A DNA stretch of 64,000 bases from an uncultured Clostridia bacterium (lineage in GTDB: Bacteria > Bacillota > Clostridia > TANB77 > CAG-508), in assembly GCA_934183305.1 (NCBI GenBank), contig CAKPSF010000001.1, forward strand, positions 366,926 through 430,925, written 5' to 3'. Positions 29,001 to 36,143 of this stretch are shown in pieces; the stretch's first letter is position 1; the number at the start of each line of letters is the position of its first letter. Below the pieces are notes generated by a model. That model had not been told where the DNA came from. It searched no databases and saw only the letters and a program-made list of their open reading frames with translations. The translations under genes and the position numbers were made by a program.

Positions 29001-30006
29001 GTATTCTGACACAAATCAAATCTTATTTACAGTAGAGAAAAGTTCATTAAATGATAATAGAGAAGTTGTGCAACCAAGTGAATTCGGTGAGTATAATGTA
29101 GTAAACATGAACTTTGGTATAGCAGAAGTACCAGTAACAACAATAGATTTACAAAAACATGTAAAATCATTTACAATAACAGACTCAACTGGACAAAACA
29201 TTTTAGCTAGTATGGAACAAGTAGATGGACAATGGGCACTAAAAGGAGATGTAATAGCAGTTCCAGGAGGCTCAACAAATATAGATGTAAGTATTGAAAA
29301 TGAAAAACTACAAGGAGCAAGACTAGAAGTAACATACGAAATAACATCTACAATGAAAACTGAGAAAAACTTTGACAATAAGAGCCTTACAGTTCCAACA
29401 ATAAAAGGAATAGTAGATTATATTAATAACAACCTAGTATATAACCAAGCATTGGGAGATAATTCAAAATATTGGGAATTAACAACGTATGAAGACATAA
29501 AGAAAACATACGAAGCTCAACAATGGAAAGATGGAACTAAACCTCAAGGAACAGCAGATAGAGAAGGAACAACATATACAACAATAGTTAAAGCAAAAGA
29601 CGATAATCCACTATTATTAAAGACAGAAGGAACAGGTTCTGCAACAATAACATTAGAGAAAGTATTAACATCAACAAGTTCAACAATAGAACAAATAATA
29701 ATGAGTACAACAGATACATTTGAATATAACAATATAGTAGAAATAACAGGATTAGATTATTCAAATGTAACACCAGGTGATGGCGACGATACAGACTCAG
29801 AACCACAAAGAGATAGAATAAGAACACCAGAAAGATATATTATAATACCAGGTGTACATCACGATACAAAAACATCAGAAACAATAATTGTACATCCACC
29901 AACAGGTGAAAATAATGGTATAGTATACTTAGTAATAGCAGTAATATCTTTAGGAATTCTAGCAGGAGGAGTATTCGCAATAAGAAAATTTGTACTTAAA
30001 AAATAA
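23014..30006 (+). CDS. Giant sortase-anchored thioester adhesin with a dockerin-like calcium-loop array
   Basis: The 2330-residue product starts at ATG 23014, 8 bases after AAGGAGG. In order: signal peptide (1-29); a thioester-type domain with Cys88 in IWCIENG and Gln139 in PAQAALW, the pair that forms an internal Cys-Gln bond in Gram-positive adhesins; a DUF11-like domain (about 368-490); about 13 dockerin/EF-hand loops of the DxNxDGxxxxxD type (about 533-1108); another DUF11-like domain (about 1170-1300); SdrD-B-like modules (about 1312-1400 and 1797-1880); more beta domains; and a C-terminal PPTGE (2295-2299), hydrophobic segment and basic tail. The next gene is a sortase, the likely anchoring enzyme. 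Host or surface attachment is inference. Confidence 0.85.
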   Translation: MKKNRKLKGILSAILLLMLISITLIANAYGPITDEERYTPGKVIDSRGNDVDVIPGNRFSTIRGISFKYESSGGGIYYTALYQPNIWCIENGIEIAGMTTYEIGPQYTVRDPGVAYILSKGGEKPSTGSGSYWDEKPAQAALWKYLVDFSDSLSTSDPNLITNRGIKDPTTAEGEYRWNAEADSIYREAIEYKNSVNSFRKPTVSASTSGNNLVVNIDASGSEKYEVYANGRLMGTYTDEGGTKTYSIDSLAKNGNGTVNVEIRAYINTITAVYNTCTDVNYDWQRLIISNIDRKQVCETTSVNVDLNVNVSMQKYIVKVTDTNKNIKYSSNARANKGTEGEGTPVKNYRNQISSSLKASDDRYKNTNPVEIDNGDYVTYRIYVYNNGSTTAKNVTVTDYLPQQYINANETITSKGSCDSISSGKGGVATANITTLEPGEIRYFEITVKFEKYTVNKVWNTAKVSTILTNETSYRTEDGDSIIMKKYEVSLEKYISRVGSVGNQEELNKYPNLKKYLSDKADKSSLLDKFKKDINGDGKIDQTDLNILNEYINLNYEKVKFLKDNLSEENRKILANDYLKADVNGDGEVNSVDLELFKLITNGNVSLTDSNLLEQINKYIKYDLNEDGQLNALDVNYYKLSKLNVNKDQKVNSADRYAIILLSMDLNKDGSINENDLTLLKKYLLNNSGYNVQNYIKLDLNGDGIVDEKDLKIYKELNSTIIKNINAAMTDAKIVSYSEYLKKIVNEDFDYYDINKDGIVNGDDHSILTSYMVGNYKAYKGKTISELKEIQEELISKLKEEKNKLKQKEYFNGLMDVSEYMFLINEDGSIKKEYIYDGADDIDTRILIRFLKWMKNNDFNTKDSQNNVVDSTDIGFLKILAYGNVNNYESNYNIYKDLKNCCDLNNDNAIDDADINIFNDSNVKLAVNAGEYLPTNSRELKVLLNYVINNLTNNDLFENAKDNVDLNLDGKVNIYDYNLWKQYYSDLFKSDSDDMTDCELDENIDTNKIKLLGDEADWLNNLNNLRNLNLDFNNDGKVTAEDKVVLQKYLTDGKINVSKDLTEAFINNIISWDVDGDNSFTVKDSFIYKYFDFDKLDINGDGYINEIDSQIYSEIISIVANKVSNEKVIKIIESTAADYSSRAGKAEYLTEINNKYVDNTKNDTKLTQHNYYKYNDVVTVSNGDWVTYTIVVKNDSSKNSVRITKVTDILPSGISAYEVYDSKGQKINNINVLEKTTEYTKIDINLESIRYGMLVPGESTKLTVRVKVSEPNLSVRVLKNTARISGLQNSNNADVEDSTPYNNEDSDYFQMKDIEISGTIWNDRSFGKGADDYDGKYNETLENKLTGKDVKVMLCRKDDNKVFTNTSHEGTYTFVGGESAFVKGPKVQGTNRWAGSYYSYYVVFEYDGIKYTPTTFKDITSNDSLDSNAKEDGQRVKETRTSFNSRFTTINNASGIKYETINEQNYIPQSKHVYDSDRMGIQASTNLISLSNSTGLEEQLKHVNLGLRGRDIFDLELMSDIYSTKITVNGQEGEYQYGNNIVTVRRSDIKAQNGKNITEDSANTRSEMRSGLDKISQDVRRTDIQNEAYEGTGLGIEVTYKFTITNASATRGTATKIADYYDDRYTYVKAYDENGNNLNVTSSGTYNGFNMVEIATNRKMLNQNDTMDIYVVYNLNEAPKTLEGLLNGTVEIPTYNIAEIVEYTTDNSTLAASQTQYTRGLIDKDSAPGSANREQVRLDTTVGENTSTISGNPTTVQYYFNKKLDENKDNDQYLMRLKYEDDTYTSPILYFVSSDNQRTITGKVFRDETTTNPTTKVKTGNGKIDNGEVGVYGATVRLFEYVNGGAVVRYTVNTDKDGNFTIKGFLPGNYYIRYYYGATKDTALLNQGGDGINKYSYNGEDYQSTNNTGEYGAAKLNDSELVWYVYNEQEGISTATDNSAQRAVVSKNVTGFIDEEMQVLNNMRDGKSVDDSKVTYALNNENKTVTPDNIMDKTWMYSDTNQILFTVEKSSLNDNREVVQPSEFGEYNVVNMNFGIAEVPVTTIDLQKHVKSFTITDSTGQNILASMEQVDGQWALKGDVIAVPGGSTNIDVSIENEKLQGARLEVTYEITSTMKTEKNFDNKSLTVPTIKGIVDYINNNLVYNQALGDNSKYWELTTYEDIKKTYEAQQWKDGTKPQGTADREGTTYTTIVKAKDDNPLLLKTEGTGSATITLEKVLTSTSSTIEQIIMSTTDTFEYNNIVEITGLDYSNVTPGDGDDTDSEPQRDRIRTPERYIIIPGVHHDTKTSETIIVHPPTGENNGIVYLVIAVISLGILAGGVFAIRKFVLKK

Positions 30007-30010
30007 TAAT

Positions 30011-30055
30011 AAAAAAAGTCCAAGGTAGGTTAACCTACTTTGGACTTTTTCTTTT
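30011..30055 (+). terminator. Terminator after the giant adhesin gene
   Basis: A 16-bp stem (AAAGTCCAAGGTAGG / CCTACTTTGGACTTT) is followed by a U-rich run. The sortase gene lies just beyond, so expression of substrate and sortase may be partly separated. Confidence 0.85.
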
Positions 30056-30129
30056 AAAACTTATATAAAAGCTCTTTAAAACATATATATTTTATGCTAT
30101 AATATTAAATAGGGAAGGAATTTTTGAAA

Positions 30130-30927
30130 ATGAATCAGATACTAGTTAGTGAAAAAATATATGTAACACCAGAGCTAAAAAGAAAAAAGAAACTATATAA
30201 ATTTAATTTTGTAGTTTCTATTATTCTTGTTATAGTTCTTTTTGGGTATTATGTTTATGCAGAATATGATAGAAACTCTGCCGATAAATCTCAAGAAATT
30301 CTTTCTGGCCTAGAAGTTGTAGAACAATCTGTTGATACAACAATTGCTGATTCAACAATTAAATTAAATGATGATGTGTTAGTAGTTGTTTTAGATGAAA
30401 ATATAGATAATGGACCTCAAGAAGAAATTAACTTAGATAAATTAATTGAAGCAAATAAAAATGCAGGATCTAAAATAGATACTAAAAAATATAAAACAAA
30501 AAATGGGGCTGAATATACAACCGTTGCTGTTGTAGAAATACCTAAAATAAATATTACATATCCAGTAGTATATAGTAATGATACAAGTGCGCAAACTGTA
30601 GAGGACTTACTTAAGTTATCTGTTGTTAAATACTGGGGACCAAATGCAAATACTCCAGGAAATTTCTGTATAGTTGGACATAATTATCATAATAAAAGAT
30701 TCTTTAGTAAAGCATCAACTTTAAGCGAAGGAGATAGCATTTACTTAACAGATACAAACAATAAAACTTTGGAATATAAAGTATATGCAAACTATGTTGT
30801 AGAACCAGATGACTTAAAATGTACTAGTCAGCTAACAAATGGTGGAACAGAATTAACTTTAATAACTTGTACAATGACTGGAAAACAAAGAACAATAATT
30901 AAAGCAAAGGCTGTAAATACAAAATAA
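30130..30927 (+). CDS. Sortase, probably class D-like
   Basis: This membrane-bound transpeptidase joins LPXTG-type proteins to the cell wall. The 265-residue product has an N-terminal transmembrane helix (residues 25-44). Catalytic residues are H184 in IVGHNYH, C247 in LTLITCTM and R254 in GKQRTII. The ATG at 30130 is preferred to a TTG at 30124 because GGAAGGAA lies 9 bases upstream of the ATG. The preceding gene ends in a PPTGE anchor signal, so the pair is likely a dedicated sortase and substrate. The class assignment is tentative. Confidence 0.88.
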   Translation: MNQILVSEKIYVTPELKRKKKLYKFNFVVSIILVIVLFGYYVYAEYDRNSADKSQEILSGLEVVEQSVDTTIADSTIKLNDDVLVVVLDENIDNGPQEEINLDKLIEANKNAGSKIDTKKYKTKNGAEYTTVAVVEIPKINITYPVVYSNDTSAQTVEDLLKLSVVKYWGPNANTPGNFCIVGHNYHNKRFFSKASTLSEGDSIYLTDTNNKTLEYKVYANYVVEPDDLKCTSQLTNGGTELTLITCTMTGKQRTIIKAKAVNTK

Positions 30928-30963
30928 AATTGGTAAATAATTGTAAATAAGCAAACCTAATTG

Positions 30964-31005
30964 AAACCTCCTTAATATTATGTTAACATAATATTAAGGA
31001 GGTTT
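30964..31005 (+). promoter_or_regulatory. 42-base perfect palindrome holding the ribosome binding site of the glucosaminidase gene
   Basis: AAACCTCCTTAATATTATGTT pairs base for base with its mirror around 30984/30985. The 3' arm contains AAGGAGG (30996-31002) and is followed by TTTTTT and the ATG at 31009. It therefore reads both as an intrinsic terminator and as a hairpin hiding the ribosome binding site. Confidence 0.85.
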
Positions 31006-31008
31006 TTT

Positions 31009-32610
31009 ATGAATATAAGAAAGTTATTTATAAGAATAATATCATTAATATTATTAAGTAGTTTATTAATTGCATTTATTATACCTGTAATAGTAAAAGC
31101 AGATAGTACAAACAATAAAATAACTTTAAACACAATAGAAGATATAGAAAAATATGTAGATAATAATAAATATCCTGGATATAAGGAAAAACTAATAGCA
31201 TTAAAAAAGGAAAATCCAAATTGGAAGTTTACTTTATATTTTACAGGAATTAAATGGGAAACTGCAATATATAATGAAACAAAAGGATTACATAGTAGAA
31301 GTTTAGTTCAAAATAAAAGTGGCGAATGGATTTGTGAAAATTGTGGAACAAAAGTATATGATTCAGGAGGGTGGATGTGTGCATCTGAAAAAGCTGTATC
31401 GTATTTAATGGATCCTAGAAACTATTTAACAACCAGTTATATGTTCCAATTTGAAGAATTGTCATATAATCCAAGTACATATACAATAGAAGGAATAGAA
31501 AAAGTATTAAATGGAACCTTTATGTATAAAAAGAATATGCGTGAATACTATAATAATGATGAAATAGATGATATTACATTCGCAAAAGCAATAATGGATG
31601 CAGCAAACGCAAGTGGAGTAAGTCCATACTACTTAGCAGCAAGAATTAGACAAGAAGTTGGAATAAGTGGATCTGGTTCAACATCAGGTACATATGCAGG
31701 TCATGAAGGTTACTATAACTTTTATAATATAGGAGCAAATAGTGGAACAGACCCAATTGGAAATGGGCTAAATTATGCAGCTAATACAAATGCAGGAAAA
31801 TATTTATTACCTTGGAATAGTCCAACAAAATCAATAAAAGGTGGTGCAATATGGATAGCCCAAAATTATATATCAGTTGGACAAGACACATTATATTTTC
31901 AAAAATTTGATGTTGTAAGTAATGGAACAGCCTTTTATAATCATCAATATATGCAAAATATATTTGCTGCAAAGAACGAGGGCTATACTACATATTTAAC
32001 ATATAATAAATTAGGTTTAATAGATAATAATTATAATTTTATAATTCCTCTTTATGAGGATATGCCAACAGAATTATCAAAAGAGCCGGCTTCTAAAGTT
32101 GAAGTAAAAGAAGAACCTAAGCCTAGTAATTCAAATTCTAATTTAAGTAAGAGTGAAAGTGTAAAGACTAATGCTAGAAATGTTATAGTAAGAAAAAGTC
32201 CAGGAACTTCAAGTGGAAAAATAACAAAACTTGCAAAAGGAACAATAGTAACAAGACTAGAAAAGAATGTAGCTAAAAAGAATGGATATGTTTGGGATAA
32301 AGTAAAATTATCAAATGGAAAAGTTGGATATATGGCATCAAAATATTTAAGTACTGTAAACTCAACAAATCAACAAACTAGTTCATCAAATTCTTCAGAT
32401 AATTCAGGACAAAAAGTAAGTGTAAGATATAATAATGTAAATGTAAGAAAAAGCCCTGGAACTTCAAGTGGCAGAATTTCAAAAGTATCAAAAAATACAG
32501 TATTAATAAGATTAGAGAGAAATGTAGCAAGAAAAAATGGATATACTTGGGATAAAGTAAAATTGCCAAATGGAAAAATTGGATATATTGCTTCAAAATA
32601 TTTGAAATAA
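31009..32610 (+). CDS. Secreted endo-beta-N-acetylglucosaminidase with two SH3 domains
   Basis: The 533-residue product has a signal peptide (about 1-30, ending VKADS). The catalytic region (about 130-345) resembles LytD/GH73 glucosaminidases, with AARIRQEVGISGSGS giving the likely catalytic Glu and GYYNFYNIGA typical of the family. A linker rich in Ser, Asn and Lys leads to two bacterial SH3 domains (about 383-450 and 465-533), each with RKSPGTSSG and KNGY.WDKVKL. It cleaves the glycan strand during wall growth or cell separation. Cys residues in WICENCGTK suggest a small metal or disulfide site. Confidence 0.85.
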   Translation: MNIRKLFIRIISLILLSSLLIAFIIPVIVKADSTNNKITLNTIEDIEKYVDNNKYPGYKEKLIALKKENPNWKFTLYFTGIKWETAIYNETKGLHSRSLVQNKSGEWICENCGTKVYDSGGWMCASEKAVSYLMDPRNYLTTSYMFQFEELSYNPSTYTIEGIEKVLNGTFMYKKNMREYYNNDEIDDITFAKAIMDAANASGVSPYYLAARIRQEVGISGSGSTSGTYAGHEGYYNFYNIGANSGTDPIGNGLNYAANTNAGKYLLPWNSPTKSIKGGAIWIAQNYISVGQDTLYFQKFDVVSNGTAFYNHQYMQNIFAAKNEGYTTYLTYNKLGLIDNNYNFIIPLYEDMPTELSKEPASKVEVKEEPKPSNSNSNLSKSESVKTNARNVIVRKSPGTSSGKITKLAKGTIVTRLEKNVAKKNGYVWDKVKLSNGKVGYMASKYLSTVNSTNQQTSSSNSSDNSGQKVSVRYNNVNVRKSPGTSSGRISKVSKNTVLIRLERNVARKNGYTWDKVKLPNGKIGYIASKYLK

Positions 32611-32618
32611 AACATTTA

Positions 32619-32655
32619 AAAAAACATCTCATATAATAATGTGAGGTGTTTTTTT
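32619..32655 (+). promoter_or_regulatory. Terminator-like hairpin overlapping the dapA ribosome binding site
   Basis: AAAACATCTCAT pairs with GTGAGGTGTTTT (two G-U pairs) and is followed by TTT and the ATG at 32656. GAGGTG (32643-32648) in the 3' arm is the ribosome binding site. Confidence 0.75.
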
Positions 32656-33579
32656 ATGAAAGATGTTATTTTTAAAGGTTGTGCTACTGCGATAGTAACT
32701 CCATTTGATGAAAACAATAATATTGACTTTGATGAGTTTAAAAAGATTGTAAATTTTCAAATTGATAATGGAATTAATGGAATTGTAGTATGTGGAACAA
32801 CAGGCGAAGCAGCAACTATGTCAGCAGAAGAAAAAGAAGAATTAATAAAATACTGCGTTAAAGTGGTAAACAAAAGAGTACCAGTAATCGCTGGAGTTGG
32901 AAGCAATAATACACAGAATGTTTTATTAAGTGAACAATATGCTCAAAAAGTTGGAGCAGATGGACTGTTAGTTGTAACTCCATATTATAATAAAACTACA
33001 CAAAACGGACTTATAGAACATTATAAAGCAATTGCTCAAAATACAAACTTACCAATAATTTTATATAATGTACCAGGAAGAACAGGAGTAGATATTAAAC
33101 CAGATACATATTTGAAATTGTCAAAAATAAAAAATATTATAGCAACAAAAGAAGCAAGCGGAGACATTTCTAAAATACTAAAAATACGAGATTTATGTGG
33201 CGATGAATTAAATATCTATTCTGGAAATGATGATCAAATAATACCAATATTATCATTGGGAGGAATTGGAGTAATATCAGTTCTCTCAAATGTTGTACCA
33301 CAATATACTAACAAAATGATTGAATATTATTTTAATAAAAATATACAACAAGCAGAAAATATGCAAATAAAAGCAACCAAACTTATAAACTCATTATTTA
33401 AAGAAGTAAACCCAATACCAATAAAAGCACTAATGAACAGTTTTGGATTCAAATGTGGAAAAACAAGATTACCACTAGTAGAATGTAGCGAAGAACTACA
33501 AAAAGAACTAATCTATAACCTAAAAGAACTAATTGACCTGTTTGGGGACGGGGTAAAAACAAGTCAAAAATCACATTAA
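32656..33579 (+). CDS. dapA: 4-hydroxy-tetrahydrodipicolinate synthase
   Basis: DapA condenses pyruvate and aspartate semialdehyde in the lysine and diaminopimelate pathway. The 307-residue TIM barrel has CGTTGEAATMS, the Tyr in ILYNVPGRTG and the Schiff-base Lys in IATKEASGD. The ATG at 32656 is chosen from its GAGGTG. The usual length is about 292: the last dozen residues (LFGDGVKTSQKSH) are encoded by a 33-bp repeat (family D) inserted at the gene end. No other lysine gene is adjacent. Confidence 0.95.
   Translation: MKDVIFKGCATAIVTPFDENNNIDFDEFKKIVNFQIDNGINGIVVCGTTGEAATMSAEEKEELIKYCVKVVNKRVPVIAGVGSNNTQNVLLSEQYAQKVGADGLLVVTPYYNKTTQNGLIEHYKAIAQNTNLPIILYNVPGRTGVDIKPDTYLKLSKIKNIIATKEASGDISKILKIRDLCGDELNIYSGNDDQIIPILSLGGIGVISVLSNVVPQYTNKMIEYYFNKNIQQAENMQIKATKLINSLFKEVNPIPIKALMNSFGFKCGKTRLPLVECSEELQKELIYNLKELIDLFGDGVKTSQKSH
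33534..33566 (+). repeat. 33-bp GC-rich hairpin repeat family D, copy 1, inside the end of dapA
   Basis: TGACCTGTTTGGGGACGGGG followed by TAAAAACAAGTCA. TGAC.TGTTT pairs with AAACAAGTCA. Other copies are at 34338-34370 (inverted) and 58738-58770. Confidence 0.9.
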
Positions 33580-33588
33580 CAAAATAAG

Positions 33589-33634
33589 AGAACCTTCATA
33601 GAATATAAAGAAGTATATATTTTATGGAGGTTTT
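33589..33634 (+). promoter_or_regulatory. Terminator-like hairpin overlapping the ribosome binding site of the M15 peptidase gene
   Basis: AACCTTCATAGAATATA pairs with TATATATTTTATGGAGGTT, then TTTTT and the ATG at 33638. GGAGG (33626-33630) in the 3' arm is the ribosome binding site. Confidence 0.75.
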
Positions 33635-33637
33635 TTT

Positions 33638-34318
33638 ATGGCTACAATTTTAATTTATAATAACGATACTAATAGAATGGAAAAATATATAAGGAGCGAA
33701 AGCGAAGCTATGCCATATAATACAAATAAAACTTTAACGGTTAGAGAGTTTAGAGGAGCAAGCAAGAGTAACATTTTATGGACAACAAGAAATACAATGC
33801 GAGCATGGAATTCTACAAGATACTTATATGGTGCTCCAATACCTGTTGGATATGCATTTAGAAGGTCGTGGGAAGGAGGACATACAGGTCAAAGTCAACA
33901 TTATGCAGGAGTAGCATTTGATGTTGGTCAAAGATTAACAAGTTCTCAAAGAAATTCCTTAAGAAATGTAGCCATTAGTTCAGGAGTGTGGAGTTATGTT
34001 GAACCTGCATCTTATACGCCAACTTGGGTTCATTTTGATAAAAGAAGTTTTCCTTCGGCTTGTGCAACAGGAGGCTATCCGCTAGTTAGACAGGGAAGTA
34101 GAGGTGTGTATGTATTAGTGGCTCAAGACGGGTTAAATACATTAGGATTTACAACAGGGGGATTAGACGGTGTATTTGGAACTCAAACAAGAAATGCTGT
34201 AATTGGTTTTCAAAGACGAATGGGGTTATCAACAAACGGAATAGTTGGCTGTAATACATGGAGAGCATTACAAGAGGAAGTGCTGGATACAGGGGAAACA
34301 TCAACAACTATTAATTAG
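33638..34318 (+). CDS. M15-type peptidase with C-terminal peptidoglycan-binding domain
   Basis: The 226-residue product has a catalytic part (about 25-145) of D-Ala-D-Ala carboxypeptidase/M15A type, with SQHYAGVAFDVG (HxxGxAxD-like metal motif) and WVHFD. A PG_binding_1 repeat follows (about 150-215, VRQGSRGVYVLVAQDGL and GVFGTQTRNAVIGFQ). There is no signal peptide, so it may be released by lysis, act in spores, or leave by another route. It sits between dapA and a patatin gene with short gaps. Confidence 0.75.
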   Translation: MATILIYNNDTNRMEKYIRSESEAMPYNTNKTLTVREFRGASKSNILWTTRNTMRAWNSTRYLYGAPIPVGYAFRRSWEGGHTGQSQHYAGVAFDVGQRLTSSQRNSLRNVAISSGVWSYVEPASYTPTWVHFDKRSFPSACATGGYPLVRQGSRGVYVLVAQDGLNTLGFTTGGLDGVFGTQTRNAVIGFQRRMGLSTNGIVGCNTWRALQEEVLDTGETSTTIN

Positions 34319-34337
34319 TGTTTTTTTATGATATTTT

Positions 34338-34370
34338 TGACTTGTTTTTACCCCGTCCCCAAACAAGTCA
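34338..34370 (-). repeat. 33-bp hairpin repeat family D, copy 2 (inverted)
   Basis: Reverse complement of copy 1 with one change (TGACTTG against TGACCTG). A second partial GACTTGTT unit follows directly (34371-34377 on the plus strand as ACAAGTC). Confidence 0.9.
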
Positions 34371-34397
34371 ACAAGTCGGTTTTGGAAAGGAGATAAT

Positions 34398-35264
34398 ATG
34401 AAGATTGGGTTGTGTTTATCTGGTGGAGGGATTAAAGGTGCTGCTCATATTGGAGTGATAAAGGCATTAGAAGAGGAAAATATTAAATTTGATTGTGTAT
34501 CAGGTACTTCTTCCGGGAGTATTGTTGCAAGTTTATATGCTATGGGATATACTCCAGAAGAAATGTTGGAACTGTTTAAAAATTATGGGAAAGAAATAAG
34601 TAAAGTTGATTGGTGTATAATTTTTAAATTGATTCTTGGATTGATTCTTAAAAGGGAAATTTGCGTTGAAGGGCTGAATAAGGGGACAAAGATAGAAAAA
34701 ATAATTAATAGGAGTGCTAAGAAGAAAAATATTAAAGTGATATCTGATATAAAGATGCCACTAATTATTCCGAGTGTTAATTTGTATGATGGCTCAATTT
34801 ATATGTTTACATCTCAACAAAACGAGCGAAAATATTCAGATGAAGTAATTACAGTTAATAATATAGATATAGGAAAAGCAGTTGAAGCTAGTTGTTCATA
34901 TCCAGGAATTTTTTGCCCTACAAATTATAATAATCAAAAACTAGTAGATGGAGGAGTAAGAGAAAATACACCATGGAAAGAATTAAAAAATATTGGAGCA
35001 GAGAAAATAATTAGTGTAGTATTTGAGGAAAAAAAGAAAGAAAAGAAAAATGTGAATATGTTAGATTGTATAACAGGCTCAATGGGAATAATGATGCATG
35101 AATTGTATAATTATGAAATAGAAGGTATAGAATATTTATTAAAAATTAAAACTGATAAAATTTGGTTATTGGATATAGAGAAAACGGAGGAATTATATAA
35201 GATAGGATATGAAATTACAAAAAAGAAAATAAAAGAAATAAAAGAATATTTATATAAATTGTAA
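34398..35264 (+). CDS. Patatin-like phospholipase (RssA/YchK type)
   Basis: The 288-residue product has the oxyanion loop GGGIKGAAHIG (residues 9-19), the nucleophile motif GTSSGSIV and the catalytic DGGVREN, making a complete Ser-Asp dyad. No signal or membrane segment is obvious. GGAAAGGAG lies upstream. The natural substrate is unknown; lipid acyl hydrolysis is family knowledge. Confidence 0.85.
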   Translation: MKIGLCLSGGGIKGAAHIGVIKALEEENIKFDCVSGTSSGSIVASLYAMGYTPEEMLELFKNYGKEISKVDWCIIFKLILGLILKREICVEGLNKGTKIEKIINRSAKKKNIKVISDIKMPLIIPSVNLYDGSIYMFTSQQNERKYSDEVITVNNIDIGKAVEASCSYPGIFCPTNYNNQKLVDGGVRENTPWKELKNIGAEKIISVVFEEKKKEKKNVNMLDCITGSMGIMMHELYNYEIEGIEYLLKIKTDKIWLLDIEKTEELYKIGYEITKKKIKEIKEYLYKL

Positions 35265-35346
35265 TTTCTAACCTCCTATACTATTCCATTTTTTATAAAA
35301 ATATGTTATCATATAAAATGAATTTATATAAATAGGAGAAAAATAT

Positions 35347-36141
35347 ATGTTTCATACATTTAAATTATATTTTTTGTTATTTTTAATCTATTCTTTTATG
35401 GGATGGTGTATGGAGGTTTGCGTAAGCCTTGTTACGAGAAAAAAGTTTGTTAATAGAGGATTTTTAATTGGACCATATTGCCCGATATATGGTTGGGGAG
35501 CAATATTAATAACCTTATTACTTAGTTATTTTACGGATAAACCAATATTATTGTTTTTTATGGCAATACTAATTTGTGGAACTTTGGAATACTTAACCAG
35601 CTTTTTTATGGAGAAAATATATCATTTAAGATGGTGGGATTATAGTAATAAAAAGTTTAATATTAATGGTAGAGTTTGTCTAGATACAATAATTCCTTTT
35701 GGAATACTTGGTACTACTATTATGTATGTAACTAACCCGTTTTTCTTGGACAAGCTAAATATGATGCAAACGAATACATTAAATATTGTTTTTTATGTAC
35801 TTTTTGCTATATTTACTATAGATGGTATTATATCTTCGACTACAATACTAGGAATTAGAAAAACAACTACAGCTGTAAATAGAGAAAATAGAGAAGATAA
35901 TACAGAAGAAATTACTAAAAAAGTACGAGAAATATTACTTGGACAATCATTTATTCAAAGACGTTTGGTTAATGCATATCCTAAATTACAGGTTTTAAAA
36001 ATCAAAGTAAAGGAAAAAATAGATAAAACAAAAGAAGAAATAGGAAAACAAAAAGAAATACTAGACGATAAAGTTACTAAGGCTAAAGATGAACTGAATA
36101 GAAAAATCAAAAGTATAGATATAAAAAAGGATAAAAAATAA
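35347..36141 (+). CDS. Polytopic membrane protein (putative ABC transporter permease, CmpB-like family)
   Basis: The 264-residue product has five or six hydrophobic segments in residues 1-180 and a charged coiled-coil tail (about 185-264). YSFMGWCMEV near the start, VNRGFLIGPYCPIYGWGA and LRWWDYSNKKFNINGRVCL are hallmarks of a Firmicutes family annotated as ABC transporter permease, although no transport role is proven. ATAGGAG is upstream. It is 2 bases before the next gene, so they are coupled. Confidence 0.7.
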   Translation: MFHTFKLYFLLFLIYSFMGWCMEVCVSLVTRKKFVNRGFLIGPYCPIYGWGAILITLLLSYFTDKPILLFFMAILICGTLEYLTSFFMEKIYHLRWWDYSNKKFNINGRVCLDTIIPFGILGTTIMYVTNPFFLDKLNMMQTNTLNIVFYVLFAIFTIDGIISSTTILGIRKTTTAVNRENREDNTEEITKKVREILLGQSFIQRRLVNAYPKLQVLKIKVKEKIDKTKEEIGKQKEILDDKVTKAKDELNRKIKSIDIKKDKK

Positions 36142-36143
36142 AA

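Noticed and set aside
34338..34377. Attachment site or integrase target at the GGGGACGGGG motif
   Set aside because: The motif occurs three times in hairpin form and no integrase is nearby; a REP-like repeat explains it better.
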